From Psychrobacter ciconiae (GTDB lineage: Bacteria > Pseudomonadota > Gammaproteobacteria > Pseudomonadales > Moraxellaceae): DNA of 64,000 nt. A program made the position numbers and the translations under genes. The notes under the pieces were generated by a model. That model was not told the origin of the DNA. It searched no databases and saw only the letters and a list, made by a program, of their open reading frames with translations. The stretch spans positions 496,001 to 560,000 of the forward strand of contig NZ_CAJGYV010000001.1 in assembly GCF_904846055.1 (NCBI RefSeq), written 5' to 3'. Below are positions 17,483 through 25,148 of the stretch, one piece after another; the stretch's first letter is position 1; each line of letters begins with the position of its first letter.

Positions 17483-18361
17483 TTATACATCGCTGCTAAA
17501 ATCAAGACCAATATCAAGGGCAGTGGTGCTATGCGTTAGATAGCCCATGGCGATAAAATCAACGCCCGTTTTAGCAACTGCAACGACCGATTCCGGCGTG
17601 ATGCCGCCTGACGCTTCAGTTTGCGCGCGACCTTGGCACATGGCAACGGCTTTGGTAAGCATCGATGGCGACATGTTATCTAGCAGCACCAAATTCACGC
17701 CCGCATCTAGCGCTTCCTCTAGCTGCTCTAGATTATCGACTTCAACTTCTATCGGGATAAGATGACCAGCAAGCGCTTTGGCTTGAGCGATGGCAGTGGT
17801 GATGTCGCCTGATATAGCGATGTGATTGTCTTTAATCAAAATGGCGTCATCAAGCCCCAAGCGGTGGTTGCGACCGCCGCCACAGCGAACGGCATACTTT
17901 TGTAGCACTCGCAGCCCCGGGATGGTTTTGCGGGTACAGGTAATTTGCGCCGGAAACTCAGCAACGCTATCAACGATTTGGCGGGTAGCGGTGGCAATGC
18001 CGCTTAAATGGGTTAAAAAATTAAGCGCCGTCCGCTCAGCAGTCAATAAATTGCGCGCATTGCCAGAAACCTGTGCCAATATGCTTCCGGCGTCAACCCA
18101 ATCGCCATCGGTGATAGTGGCACAAAATTCAATCTCATCATCCACCAACTCAAAGGCAAGCCGCGCCAAATCCATCCCGCAAATAACCCCTGACTGGCGA
18201 GCGCGAATGTCAAGTTTTGCTTGCTTGTCCGCTGGAATTGTAGCTTGCGAGGTCACATCACCGCGCCTGCCCAAATCTTCAACGAGCGCCGCCTCAACCC
18301 AAGGCTTAATGACCAAATTGGCAAGTGCAGGTTCGGTGACAGACAGGCGCGATGGGCTCAT
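17483..18361 (-). CDS. nadC: Nicotinate-nucleotide pyrophosphorylase (carboxylating)
   Basis: The 292-residue protein is a full-length quinolinate phosphoribosyltransferase. Visible motifs are TAERTALNFLTHLSGIAT, TRKTIPGLRVLQKYAV with CGGGRNHR, the phosphate-binding KDNHI, and the barrel motif IEVEVDNLEQL followed later by EASGGI. It makes nicotinate mononucleotide from quinolinate and PRPP, the step after NadA. An operator-like sequence shared with nadA lies about 85-100 bp upstream. The TnpB element separates it from the nadQ-like regulator gene, which reads in the same direction. Confidence 0.95.
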   Translation of the reverse strand: MSPSRLSVTEPALANLVIKPWVEAALVEDLGRRGDVTSQATIPADKQAKLDIRARQSGVICGMDLARLAFELVDDEIEFCATITDGDWVDAGSILAQVSGNARNLLTAERTALNFLTHLSGIATATRQIVDSVAEFPAQITCTRKTIPGLRVLQKYAVRCGGGRNHRLGLDDAILIKDNHIAISGDITTAIAQAKALAGHLIPIEVEVDNLEQLEEALDAGVNLVLLDNMSPSMLTKAVAMCQGRAQTEASGGITPESVVAVAKTGVDFIAMGYLTHSTTALDIGLDFSSDV

Positions 18362-18444
18362 GGGATATCCTTATCTTAAATGCTGTTGGCTTGGTTCTAA
18401 TTTCGCTTCTTAAATTTAGTATCTTAGATTTAATATCTTGAATT

Positions 18445-18463
18445 AATCTCAAAATGAGCATAA
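18445..18463. promoter_or_regulatory. Operator-like site upstream of nadC
   Basis: The 16-base stretch CTCAAAATGAGCATAA (18448-18463) is identical to one upstream of nadA (21818-21833). The symmetric core is CTCA-AAA-TGAG. In nadA the left arm is complete (ATGCTCA); here one base is missing from it, giving ATCTCA. It is a candidate NadQ site, inferred from its occurrence at the two NAD biosynthesis genes flanking that regulator. Confidence 0.6.
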
Positions 18464-18511
18464 ATATAGCGGAAAATATTTTTAATGGCAATTAAAATTT
18501 GCCCCGTTTAT

Positions 18512-19751
18512 CTCAAATCGCCGTAAAACCATGCCGTTCAGGACATGGATATCAGGCGACAGGCGTTAACGCTTAGAATTGTCTTAGGCTTGCTAAAATT
18601 TACCAAACCCAGCAAAATCAAACCATGAAAACCCTTAAACTTCGACTTAAAGACAAACACGCCAAACAACTGACCGCGATAAGTGGTTCGGTCAATTTTG
18701 TTTGGAACTATGTCAATGAGTTAAGTTTTAAGCATTTAAGACGAACTGGCAAGTTTTTTAGCGCTTACGATTTAGCCGAATACACCAAAGGTAGCGGCGA
18801 GTTTTTAAGATTGCATTCACAAACCATTCAAGCCATTAGTGAAACTCACGCCAAAAACCGAAAGCAGTTTAAAAAAGCCAAATTAAGATGGCGAACCAAC
18901 AACCCTAAAGCCAAAGTAAAAAGTTTAGGTTGGATACCGTTTAAAAAGTCGGCGATTAAACATTTAGCCACACGCCAAAGCGGTAAAAAAGCACTCAAAT
19001 CAACTATCCAGTTGTCACTCGCAAGCCATCAAAAGCTAATTATTGAGTTGTTTGACAGCTACAATCTCAGCCTATACCAAATCAACACCCTTGAGTTGGT
19101 TCAAGACGCAAGAGGTAGATGGTACGCCTGTATCACAGTCAAAGCCCAAAATGACACCAAAGCCCAAGGCGGCAAAGGTCAAATTGGCATTGATTTAGGC
19201 TTAAAAGAAGCTGCAACCACCTCAGATGGCGACACCCTCACCGTCAAACAAACTCAAAAATGGGCTAAAAAACTGGCAATAGCGGGGCGGGCTAAGAACA
19301 AACAGCGCGCCCAAGCCATTCACGCTAAGATTAAAAGTACAAGGCAAGATTTAATTCATAAATTCACCACCAAGCTTGTGCGTAATAACGCCTTGATTGT
19401 GGTCGGTGATGTAAAATCAAAATCATTCACAAATAAGAAAACCAAACTGGCTAAATCGACTTACGATGCGAGTTGGTTTGAGCTTAAACGGCAACTGGAT
19501 TACAAATGCAAGCATGCAGGTTGCCGTTTTGACATCGTGAATGAAGCTTACACTACCCAAACCTGTTCAAGCTGTCGCCAAATTAGTGACAGTAGTCCGA
19601 AAGGTAGAACAGGTTTGCGAATAAGAGAATGGACTTGTGAGTGCGGTGTCACTCATGACCGTGATATCAATGCGGCAAAGAACATTCTTGCGGTCGGGCT
19701 TGACCGTCTTGCAGAAGGAATCCCCTCTTTTTAGAGAGGGGAGGAAGTCAA
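18512..19751 (+). mobile_element. TnpB-only IS200/IS605-like element, intact copy 2
   Basis: The left end follows TTTAT (18507-18511) and the right end is ...GGAAGTCAA, as in the decayed copy at 10205-11413. A left-end hairpin (CCATG / CATGG, 18539-18558 region, with an imperfect stem) and a right-end hairpin (CCCCTCT / AGAGGGG spanning the tnpB stop) are present. There is no TnpA gene, so movement would need a transposase supplied in trans. In elements of this type the RNA made over the 3' end of tnpB and the right end guides TnpB; the guide would be the flank just to the right, here the 3' end of nadQ. Inserted between nadQ and nadC. Confidence 0.82.
18625..19734 (+). CDS. tnpB: TnpB RNA-guided nuclease of IS200/IS605-like element
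   Basis: The intact 369-residue protein has an N-terminal helix-turn-helix/wedge region (about 1-60), basic helices, and a RuvC domain. The RuvC-I aspartate is Asp190 (GIDLGLKEA), the zinc finger is Cys314, Cys317, Cys338 and Cys340, and the RuvC-III aspartate is Asp347 (HDRDINAAKNI). The position that usually holds the RuvC-II glutamate is Gly261 (VVGDVKSKS), so the classical D-E-D triad is incomplete. Glu307 in NEAYTTQTC may substitute. TnpB proteins are guide-RNA nucleases that help the element persist. Activity of this one is uncertain. Confidence 0.9.
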   Translation: MKTLKLRLKDKHAKQLTAISGSVNFVWNYVNELSFKHLRRTGKFFSAYDLAEYTKGSGEFLRLHSQTIQAISETHAKNRKQFKKAKLRWRTNNPKAKVKSLGWIPFKKSAIKHLATRQSGKKALKSTIQLSLASHQKLIIELFDSYNLSLYQINTLELVQDARGRWYACITVKAQNDTKAQGGKGQIGIDLGLKEAATTSDGDTLTVKQTQKWAKKLAIAGRAKNKQRAQAIHAKIKSTRQDLIHKFTTKLVRNNALIVVGDVKSKSFTNKKTKLAKSTYDASWFELKRQLDYKCKHAGCRFDIVNEAYTTQTCSSCRQISDSSPKGRTGLRIREWTCECGVTHDRDINAAKNILAVGLDRLAEGIPSF

Positions 19752-20737
19752 TTGCGTTTGGGTAATTTGCTGTCCATTAACAAACTTTGCAATTCAATGT
19801 CGTGGCAAAAGCGGTAAAGCTTGGCGGGGCGACCGCGCTGATTGGTGCTGCTTTTTCCCGTGGGCATGACTAAGTTTTGCGACTCAAGCAGCCGGCGAAA
19901 GTTTTGCTTATGAAGTGGCACTCCCGATAATGCCTCAACGCTTTGCTGCAACTGCGATAAGGTAAACTCATTCGGCATTAAACCAAAAATCAGCGGTTGA
20001 TATTCAATCTTAGCGCGAATTCTTGAAATAGCAGTGGCAATGACGCGGCGGTGGTCATAATACATCGGCGCGCCAATAATTAACGCCCAATCACTTGGCA
20101 ATTTATTGGGTTGATAGTCCGGCGACTCTGGAATAAGTCCTGCTTCATAAAGCATCTCATAGCGCAGCAGCACATGCTCAGCAACCCAACTTACCTGAAC
20201 GTTTTGCACGTCATTTTTTAACGCTTTTGGACAATTCACGCCCCAGCATAAGCAAATGCGCTGACGGCGACGGCGGGCAGTAACCGCATCTGCCCTATCT
20301 GCCCATGCCAAAAGCTCAGGAACGATGGCACTGGCAATCAGCTCAGGCGCGCCATTTAAATGATTCTCCCACGGAAAATAATCAAACCAATCACGCCAAA
20401 CGGCTTGGCTTTGGCGGCGGATGGTCTGCATCTCTGGAACTAATCCCAAATAGCTGACGTAAACGAGCGCATGACCGTCAATGTTGCGCCGGTTGGTATC
20501 GACAAAGGTATAAAGCTGCTCCATGTAACCAAGCGGCTGATGGGTTTGCTCCTCAACCCACTGACGAACGCCCGCCTGCAATGAGCGATGCAGCGGCATC
20601 AGCGGACCATTGGGCAACAATTTACCCTCATCAACCGTCAGCACTTTTGCAACGCCCTCAATAATGGCAATCAAAACTGCCACGACTTCGGTCGTACCGC
20701 TACCAGATTTATGCGCGTGCGAATAAGACAATGTCAT
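19748..20737 (-). CDS. nadQ: NadQ/NrtR-like NAD biosynthesis regulator (Nudix-like domain plus winged helix)
   Basis: The ATG at 20737 gives 329 residues; the frame is open to a TTG 12 codons further, and AAGGA sits about 13 bp before the ATG. The N-terminal part (EVVAVLIAIIEGVAKVLTVD, RSLQAGVRQWVEEQT, LGYMEQLYTFVD) is the degenerate Nudix-like domain of COG4111 proteins. The C-terminal part (FTLSQLQQSVEALSGVPLHKQNFRRLLE) is the NrtR-type winged helix. NadQ represses de novo NAD genes, and here nadA and nadC flank it. The stop codon TGA lies inside the right end of the TnpB element, so the last residue or so is element-derived and the natural tail may have been lost. Confidence 0.82.
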   Translation of the reverse strand: MTLSYSHAHKSGSGTTEVVAVLIAIIEGVAKVLTVDEGKLLPNGPLMPLHRSLQAGVRQWVEEQTHQPLGYMEQLYTFVDTNRRNIDGHALVYVSYLGLVPEMQTIRRQSQAVWRDWFDYFPWENHLNGAPELIASAIVPELLAWADRADAVTARRRRQRICLCWGVNCPKALKNDVQNVQVSWVAEHVLLRYEMLYEAGLIPESPDYQPNKLPSDWALIIGAPMYYDHRRVIATAISRIRAKIEYQPLIFGLMPNEFTLSQLQQSVEALSGVPLHKQNFRRLLESQNLVMPTGKSSTNQRGRPAKLYRFCHDIELQSLLMDSKLPKRN

Positions 20738-20834
20738 TGCGTAATTACTATCCTTTTTTAATTTTAAGATCAATTTTAGTATAGCCTGAATCAGGGCAAA
20801 TTATCGCTTTCGGCATTTTTTTAAAACAATATAG

Positions 20835-21293
20835 TCAGTTCACTTTAAAAGAGTTATGGTTTGGATGAATATCATAAAACAGTTTTGATAAGTCATTTTC
20901 TATCCAACCTTGTCTTAAGAATTTTACCTGAGCCCATTTATTCTCGATAGGGTTTAGGTCAGGACTGTAAGGTGGTAGCCATAAGATGCGATGACCATGA
21001 CGGTTAAGCAGTTTGGCAATGCGACGGTTTTTATGAAAGGATGCGTTGTCCATCACAATCACGCATTTGGTCTTAAGGCTTGGAATCAGTTTGTACTTGC
21101 ACCAATCATAAATCACTCGCCAATTGACGTTCTTTTCAATGAATTCTAGCGCAAACAAGACCTTTTGGTATAACGCTCCAATGACGTTGGTTCGTTTTTT
21201 ACCTTGCCAGTTGTAGCTATCGATACAAGGTTTACCTATTGGTGCATAACCGTATGGTCTTATCGTTTCATGCTCAAAGCCACTTTCGTCCAT
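20835..21293 (-). CDS. IS630 transposase, C-terminal DDE frame
   Basis: From the internal ATG at 21293 this frame gives 152 residues, but it is open upstream to the A9 run, where it joins the N-terminal frame. It holds the DDE catalytic core: MDESGFE (first Asp), VIVMDNASFHK (second Asp) and LPPYSPDLNPIENKWAQVK (final Glu), all in the expected order. The stop lies just inside the element end. All catalytic residues are present, so the element could be active if frameshifting occurs. Confidence 0.85.
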   Translation of the reverse strand: MDESGFEHETIRPYGYAPIGKPCIDSYNWQGKKRTNVIGALYQKVLFALEFIEKNVNWRVIYDWCKYKLIPSLKTKCVIVMDNASFHKNRRIAKLLNRHGHRILWLPPYSPDLNPIENKWAQVKFLRQGWIENDLSKLFYDIHPNHNSFKVN

Positions 21294-21345
21294 ATAGATG
21301 ATGGGAAAGCCTTGTTGTTTGAAGTAGTGGAGCTTAGCGTTAAAC

Positions 21346-21684
21346 TCAGCTCTTTTTATCGGGCAAGCGTTTGGGTGTTCTAAGGTCTTTTTTTTTGCTG
21401 ATTCCCAAGCGCTTTAACGCCTCACAAATCCCTGAGGCACTGCAGTTTAAGCGGGCAGCACGTTCGTAATGATAGCTGTCGGGATAGTCTTCAACGTCTT
21501 TACGCAATGCCTCATCAGTTATCTTTCGTGCCGTGACATTGCGAGTAGTTTTGCTGTGAAGCCGCTTCTTCCACTTTTGAATGGTGGTCGGGCTGATGTC
21601 ATAAAATACGGCAGCTTCAGCAAAGGTCATGCCGTTAGCTAAGCTTTTAAGCACTTGTTTGCGAAAGTCTAAGGAATAGGTCAT
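21346..21684 (-). CDS. IS630 transposase, N-terminal frame
   Basis: This 112-residue frame carries the helix-turn-helix domain (MTYSLDFRKQVLKSLANG, AAVFYDISPTTIQKWKKR) and a second HTH-like region (LNCSASGICEALKRLGISKKK). It ends a little after a run of nine A residues. Shifting by +1 (or -2) in that run restores the usual continuation KKTLEHP, then IYMDESGFE in the next frame. The full transposase therefore needs frameshifting or transcript slippage; the two parts together would encode about 280 residues. Confidence 0.85.
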   Translation of the reverse strand: MTYSLDFRKQVLKSLANGMTFAEAAVFYDISPTTIQKWKKRLHSKTTRNVTARKITDEALRKDVEDYPDSYHYERAARLNCSASGICEALKRLGISKKKDLRTPKRLPDKKS

Positions 21685-21740
21685 GATTCATTGAGGTGAC
21701 AGTTAAGATATTTTGTTTTATAACATTTTTAGGTCGATTT

Positions 21741-21749
21741 TGCTATAAT
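21741..21749 (+). promoter_or_regulatory. Extended -10 at the IS630/host junction facing nadA
   Basis: TGCTATAAT is a perfect extended -10, with the last bases contributed by host DNA beyond the TA target. It is about 155 bp upstream of the nadA ATG. There is no good -35 in the element end, but extended -10 promoters need less of one. Confidence 0.45.
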
Positions 21750-21805
21750 AAACTAATGGTTTTGCTTTTCCCAAAACTTTGTTATCAAAAATTAATAAAA
21801 ATCAC

Positions 21806-21833
21806 TTGTATTAATGCTCAAAATGAGCATAAT
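21806..21833 (+). promoter_or_regulatory. nadA promoter overlapped by NadQ-type operator
   Basis: ATGCTCA-AAA-TGAGCAT (21814-21830) is a perfect 7-bp inverted repeat with a 3-bp spacer. It overlaps a plausible promoter, TTGTAT (21806-21811) and CATAAT (21828-21833) with a 16-bp spacer, about 70 bp before nadA. The same 16-base core occurs upstream of nadC. A protein bound here would block RNA polymerase, consistent with repression. The binding protein is inferred to be NadQ. Confidence 0.65.
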
Positions 21834-21904
21834 TAAGCAAAATCAGTTTTCTAACCATTATTTCAAAAAACCGTCTAGCCATCGCTTAATAAAAGGTTTG
21901 CCTT

Positions 21905-23047
21905 ATGACTACGTCTTATCCTTTTGATGCTCCCGTTTTAAGCCCTGATAATCGCGCCGCCACCAAGTTAAATATCGACTACGCTCGCGCTAAGATTCCG
22001 GCGGACTTACCGCGTGACAAACGCAAACAAGTTGAGGAAAACATTAAGCAGCTGCTCATTGAAAAAGATGCCGTTTTGGTGGCGCATTATTACGTTGACC
22101 CGTTTATTCAGGATTTGGCACTAGCAACCGGCGGCTGCGTTGGTGATTCGCTTGAAATGGCGCGATTTGGGCAAGCACATACGGCAAAAACCTTGGTTGT
22201 CGCAGGCGTTCGCTTTATGGGCGAGTCGGCAAAGATTTTAAGCTTGGAAAAAACGGTACTGATGCCCGATTTAGAAGCCGAATGTTCGCTTGATTTGGGC
22301 TGCCCAAGCGCCGATTTTAGCGCCTTTTGTGACGCTCACCCCGACCGAACCGTCGTTGTTTACGCCAACACCAGTGCCGCAGTGAAAGCTCGCGCCGATT
22401 GGGTCGTGACTTCATCCGTTGGTATTGACATCGTCCGTCATCTGCAAGCCAATGGCGAAAAAATCATCTGGGGTCCTGACCGCCATTTAGGAAGCTATAT
22501 TGCTCGCGAAACCGGCGCGGATATGTTGCTTTGGCAAGGCTCATGCCTGGTTCATAATGAGTTCAAAGCCACCGAACTTGAGCAATTAAAAGCGGAAAAT
22601 CCAACGGCAAAAGTCCTCGTTCACCCTGAATCACCGGACAGCGTGGTTGCGCTTGCCGATGTGGTTGGCTCAACCAGTAAGCTATTAAATGCCACCTTTG
22701 AGATGGCTGATGACACTTTTATTGTCGCCACCGACCTTGGCATTTTACATGAAATGCAAAAAAAATCGCCCACCAAGCGCTTTTTAGCCGCCCCAACGGC
22801 AGGTGAAAGCGCAAGCTGCAAAAGCTGCGCCTTTTGTCCATGGATGGCAATGAATGGTTTGCAAGGGATTGAGGATTGCTTAATCCATTTAAGCGGCGAG
22901 ATATTGCTTGATGAAGGCTTAGCGGCAGCTGCCAAAAAACCTTTACAGCGGATGCTTGATTTTGCTGAAGCGCAAAAAACAAGCGTGGCAGCAAGCGGCG
23001 ATATCGTCAAAGACCGCGCGCTATTTGCTCACGTTGGCGCAGCTTAG
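21905..23047 (+). CDS. nadA: Quinolinate synthase
   Basis: This 380-residue NadA condenses iminoaspartate with dihydroxyacetone phosphate to quinolinate on a [4Fe-4S] cluster. The expected cysteines are present in CSLDLGC (about residue 126), GSCLVHNEF (about 213) and the C-terminal [10 protein letters not shown] (about 310). Active-site stretches [14 protein letters not shown] and [12 protein letters not shown] are intact. It is divergent from nadQ, from which IS630 now separates it, and carries the shared operator. nadC, the next step, is 3.5 kb away. No nadB is in the window. Confidence 0.96.
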   Translation: MTTSYPFDAPVLSPDNRAATKLNIDYARAKIPADLPRDKRKQVEENIKQLLIEKDAVLVAHYYVDPFIQDLALATGGCVGDSLEMARFGQAHTAKTLVVAGVRFMGESAKILSLEKTVLMPDLEAECSLDLGCPSADFSAFCDAHPDRTVVVYANTSAAVKARADWVVTSSVGIDIVRHLQANGEKIIWGPDRHLGSYIARETGADMLLWQGSCLVHNEFKATELEQLKAENPTAKVLVHPESPDSVVALADVVGSTSKLLNATFEMADDTFIVATDLGILHEMQKKSPTKRFLAAPTAGESASCKSCAFCPWMAMNGLQGIEDCLIHLSGEILLDEGLAAAAKKPLQRMLDFAEAQKTSVAASGDIVKDRALFAHVGAA

Positions 23048-23122
23048 TTTTACTTAAAAGTTATCGAATGATACAAATCGTGTTACAATCGCCAGTTTGT
23101 AGCACGATTGACGAGCCGGACG

Positions 23123-24031
23123 ATGCAAAGCCTTATTACCCTCATTTTGGTACTAACTCCCCTTTTTATTGGCTTTGCCATCCCATCGCATCCTAAGCTT
23201 ACAGTGATGGTGGATAAAGGCTTGTCGTATTTGGTCTTTATTATTTTGACGCTGATTGGCATTGAGCTGTCGCAAGTGGATGGTCTTGGTAGCCAAATTG
23301 GCGAGATTGCGCTTTATGTGACCGCGCTTTCCGTTCTCACCATTGGTACAGGGCTTTTTGGCTTGATGGCGTTTGATATGATCAAGCCGTGGCACGCCAA
23401 AACCTGTGCCACCAAGTCTCAAAAGCCGCGCGTCAGTGTTCGCGGCAGTCTGATTCAGGTGATTTGCGTTGTGATTGGTTTTGGGCTGGGTCATGTTTTG
23501 CCCGAAATACTTATGCCACACGCCAACACCATGACCGCTTTATTGATGATTTTGATTTTTCTGGTGGGAATTGGGCTTAAAGGCTCAGGAATTACCCTTA
23601 AAGAGGTGCTGCTCAACCGGCGCGGCGTTGAAATGAGCGTGATTTTTACGGTGTCAGTTTTGGTCGGCGGCTTGATGTTTGCGGCGATTTTTAGCGATGT
23701 GTCGTGGTCAAAAGGCTTGGCGCTAGCGTCAGGGTTTGGCTGGTATTCGCTGTCGGCAATTGTGATGACCGATGCTTACGGGGCGATTTGGGGCAGTGTG
23801 GCGCTGTTTAATGACTTAATCCGTGAGTTTTTTGCGTTGTTGTTTATTCCACTGGTCATGCGCAATTACCCATCGGCGGCGGTCGGCTCTGGGGGCGCAA
23901 CCAGCCTTGATTTTACTTTACCGATTATCCAACAATCAGGCAGCCTAACTGTCGTGCCGCTTGCCATTAGCTTTGGCTTTTTGATTAATATTGTCGCGCC
24001 GGTTTTGATGGTGCTGTTTTCGGCGTTTTGA
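23123..24031 (+). CDS. lysO: LysO-type lysine exporter (DUF340)
   Basis: I place the start at the ATG at 23123 (302 residues); an upstream in-frame TTG at 23108 lacks support. Eight or more hydrophobic helices are visible. The segments LIGIELSQVD, LNRRGVEMSV, ASGFGWYSLSAIVMTDAYG, FNDLIREFFALLFIP and GGATSLDFTLPIIQ align with E. coli LysO (YbjE) as I recall it. Acidic residues in the helices (E near residue 50, D in the DAYG segment) match those needed for lysine export. It follows nadA by 75 bp on the same strand and is closed by a hairpin, so co-transcription with nadA is possible. No lysine riboswitch was seen. Confidence 0.9.
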   Translation: MQSLITLILVLTPLFIGFAIPSHPKLTVMVDKGLSYLVFIILTLIGIELSQVDGLGSQIGEIALYVTALSVLTIGTGLFGLMAFDMIKPWHAKTCATKSQKPRVSVRGSLIQVICVVIGFGLGHVLPEILMPHANTMTALLMILIFLVGIGLKGSGITLKEVLLNRRGVEMSVIFTVSVLVGGLMFAAIFSDVSWSKGLALASGFGWYSLSAIVMTDAYGAIWGSVALFNDLIREFFALLFIPLVMRNYPSAAVGSGGATSLDFTLPIIQQSGSLTVVPLAISFGFLINIVAPVLMVLFSAF

Positions 24032-24100
24032 AGTTTTTTATTCTATATTTATTTAGCATTTGCTAATTATTATATGTATGATATCATATATGTCAATATG

Positions 24101-24141
24101 ACCGTCACCTCTGCTTTTGCAAGTGGCGGTTTTCTATTTTT
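24101..24141. terminator. Terminator between lysO and the Abi gene
   Basis: ACCGTCAC (24101-24108) pairs with GTGGCGGT (24123-24130) with one non-Watson-Crick position, and TTTTCTATTTTT follows. It ends lysO transcription; the end of the opposing Abi gene overlaps the T-run. Confidence 0.6.
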
Positions 24142-25078
24142 ACTGCCATAACTGCCAGTCTTCTAAATTTACGGTAAGACCAAAGTCTTTTAAAGCGACC
24201 GTTTTTTTTGGGACTACTGGAAACTGGGTTAATAAATGTTTAAAGCGAAGGTGCCAGTTTGAATTTGGACAAATCGTTTTTAAAAGATGTTGCATAATAC
24301 AGAAATAAAAAAATGGTCGATAATTGGGTAAGTTTAGCCAGTTTAGATCAAAATCAATTTGGGCGGACTGCTCTAAAATGTTAGCATTCCACAAGCGACT
24401 GTGATGCGCGCTGACATTACGGATAAAGTTTAAACTGCGTAACCATTGCTCAAGCTGTTTAGCGTTAGCATTATACTTTTGAGCGATCAATGTCCTATCA
24501 GAAAATGTCATTCCAGCATACAGGCGCGACATACAACCAAAATCCCAAACCTCAATGGCAACCCAAATTGGAATAACTCCTTGATAATAATTGTTATGAT
24601 GAATGATAAAGGGCTCTTTTCTTGCACGGATTAGCAATTGGTTATGCCTTTCTAACCAAACTTGATGCTCAGTTTTATCCTTATTCTTACCCTTTTTAAT
24701 AATTTTTTTTGCAAAATTCCCATCAAGCTTGTCTGCTTGTTCATGTGCTTGAGGATCTTTTCTGCCTAAAGTATGAGCAATATCAACGCGAACTGCCATC
24801 TCAATTCTTTCTAGAGCATCTAAAGCTAATAAACGTAGCTTTTTATCAAAAATATATAGCTCTGCAATATGCTTAAAATTTGTGTCATATATAAATAAAC
24901 TTTTGCGTTTTCCTCTAATATGCGGATCCATTTGGCGAAAAGGATACCAATAACCACTTAATCGATAATAACCCACACGTTCTAAATAGCTGAGCGCTGC
25001 AGTATCATCATTGACTAGCATTCCTTTATTTTTCAAGCTCTCAAGCTGCTGCTCGAACGAGAACCACGATTTACTCAT
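24140..25078 (-). CDS. Abi_2-family (AbiD/AbiF-type) abortive infection protein
   Basis: The 312-residue protein matches the Abi_2 family. It begins FSFEQQLESLKNKGM, then YLERVGYYRLSGYWYPFR, a central ALERIEMAVRVDIAH helix, and the HEPN-like motif R-N-x4-H in RNVSAHHSRLWN (about residue 240). Proteins of this family mediate phage-triggered growth arrest and are thought to act as HEPN ribonucleases. Some AbiF genes are paired with a small RNA antitoxin. The gene is markedly more AT-rich than its neighbours and stands alone between lysO and the OmpA-like genes, which suggests horizontal acquisition. Only about 70 bp lie upstream, leaving little room for an RNA partner on that side. Confidence 0.85.
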   Translation of the reverse strand: MSKSWFSFEQQLESLKNKGMLVNDDTAALSYLERVGYYRLSGYWYPFRQMDPHIRGKRKSLFIYDTNFKHIAELYIFDKKLRLLALDALERIEMAVRVDIAHTLGRKDPQAHEQADKLDGNFAKKIIKKGKNKDKTEHQVWLERHNQLLIRARKEPFIIHHNNYYQGVIPIWVAIEVWDFGCMSRLYAGMTFSDRTLIAQKYNANAKQLEQWLRSLNFIRNVSAHHSRLWNANILEQSAQIDFDLNWLNLPNYRPFFYFCIMQHLLKTICPNSNWHLRFKHLLTQFPVVPKKTVALKDFGLTVNLEDWQLWQ

Positions 25079-25148
25079 TCACTTTTTCCCTTGTTTGCCA
25101 CAGATATCTAAATATTAAGCATAACTTATACCTTAAATCACTGTCATG

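Larger units (their letters stand above)
20830..21747 (-). mobile_element. IS630-family insertion sequence
   Basis: The ends are an imperfect inverted repeat of about 28 bp. The left starts TATAGTCAGTTCAC and the right, read inward, starts TATAGCAAAATCGA; both contain TAAAA and then GTTAT at the same offset. Each end carries TA, as expected for IS630/Tc1 elements that target and duplicate TA. The element is about 0.92 kb with two overlapping transposase frames. It sits between nadQ and nadA, about 90 bp upstream of the nadQ start. Confidence 0.75.

Noticed and set aside
23048..23122. Lysine riboswitch or nadA-type RNA motif before lysO
   Set aside because: The gap is only 75 bp and shows no stable multi-stem structure.
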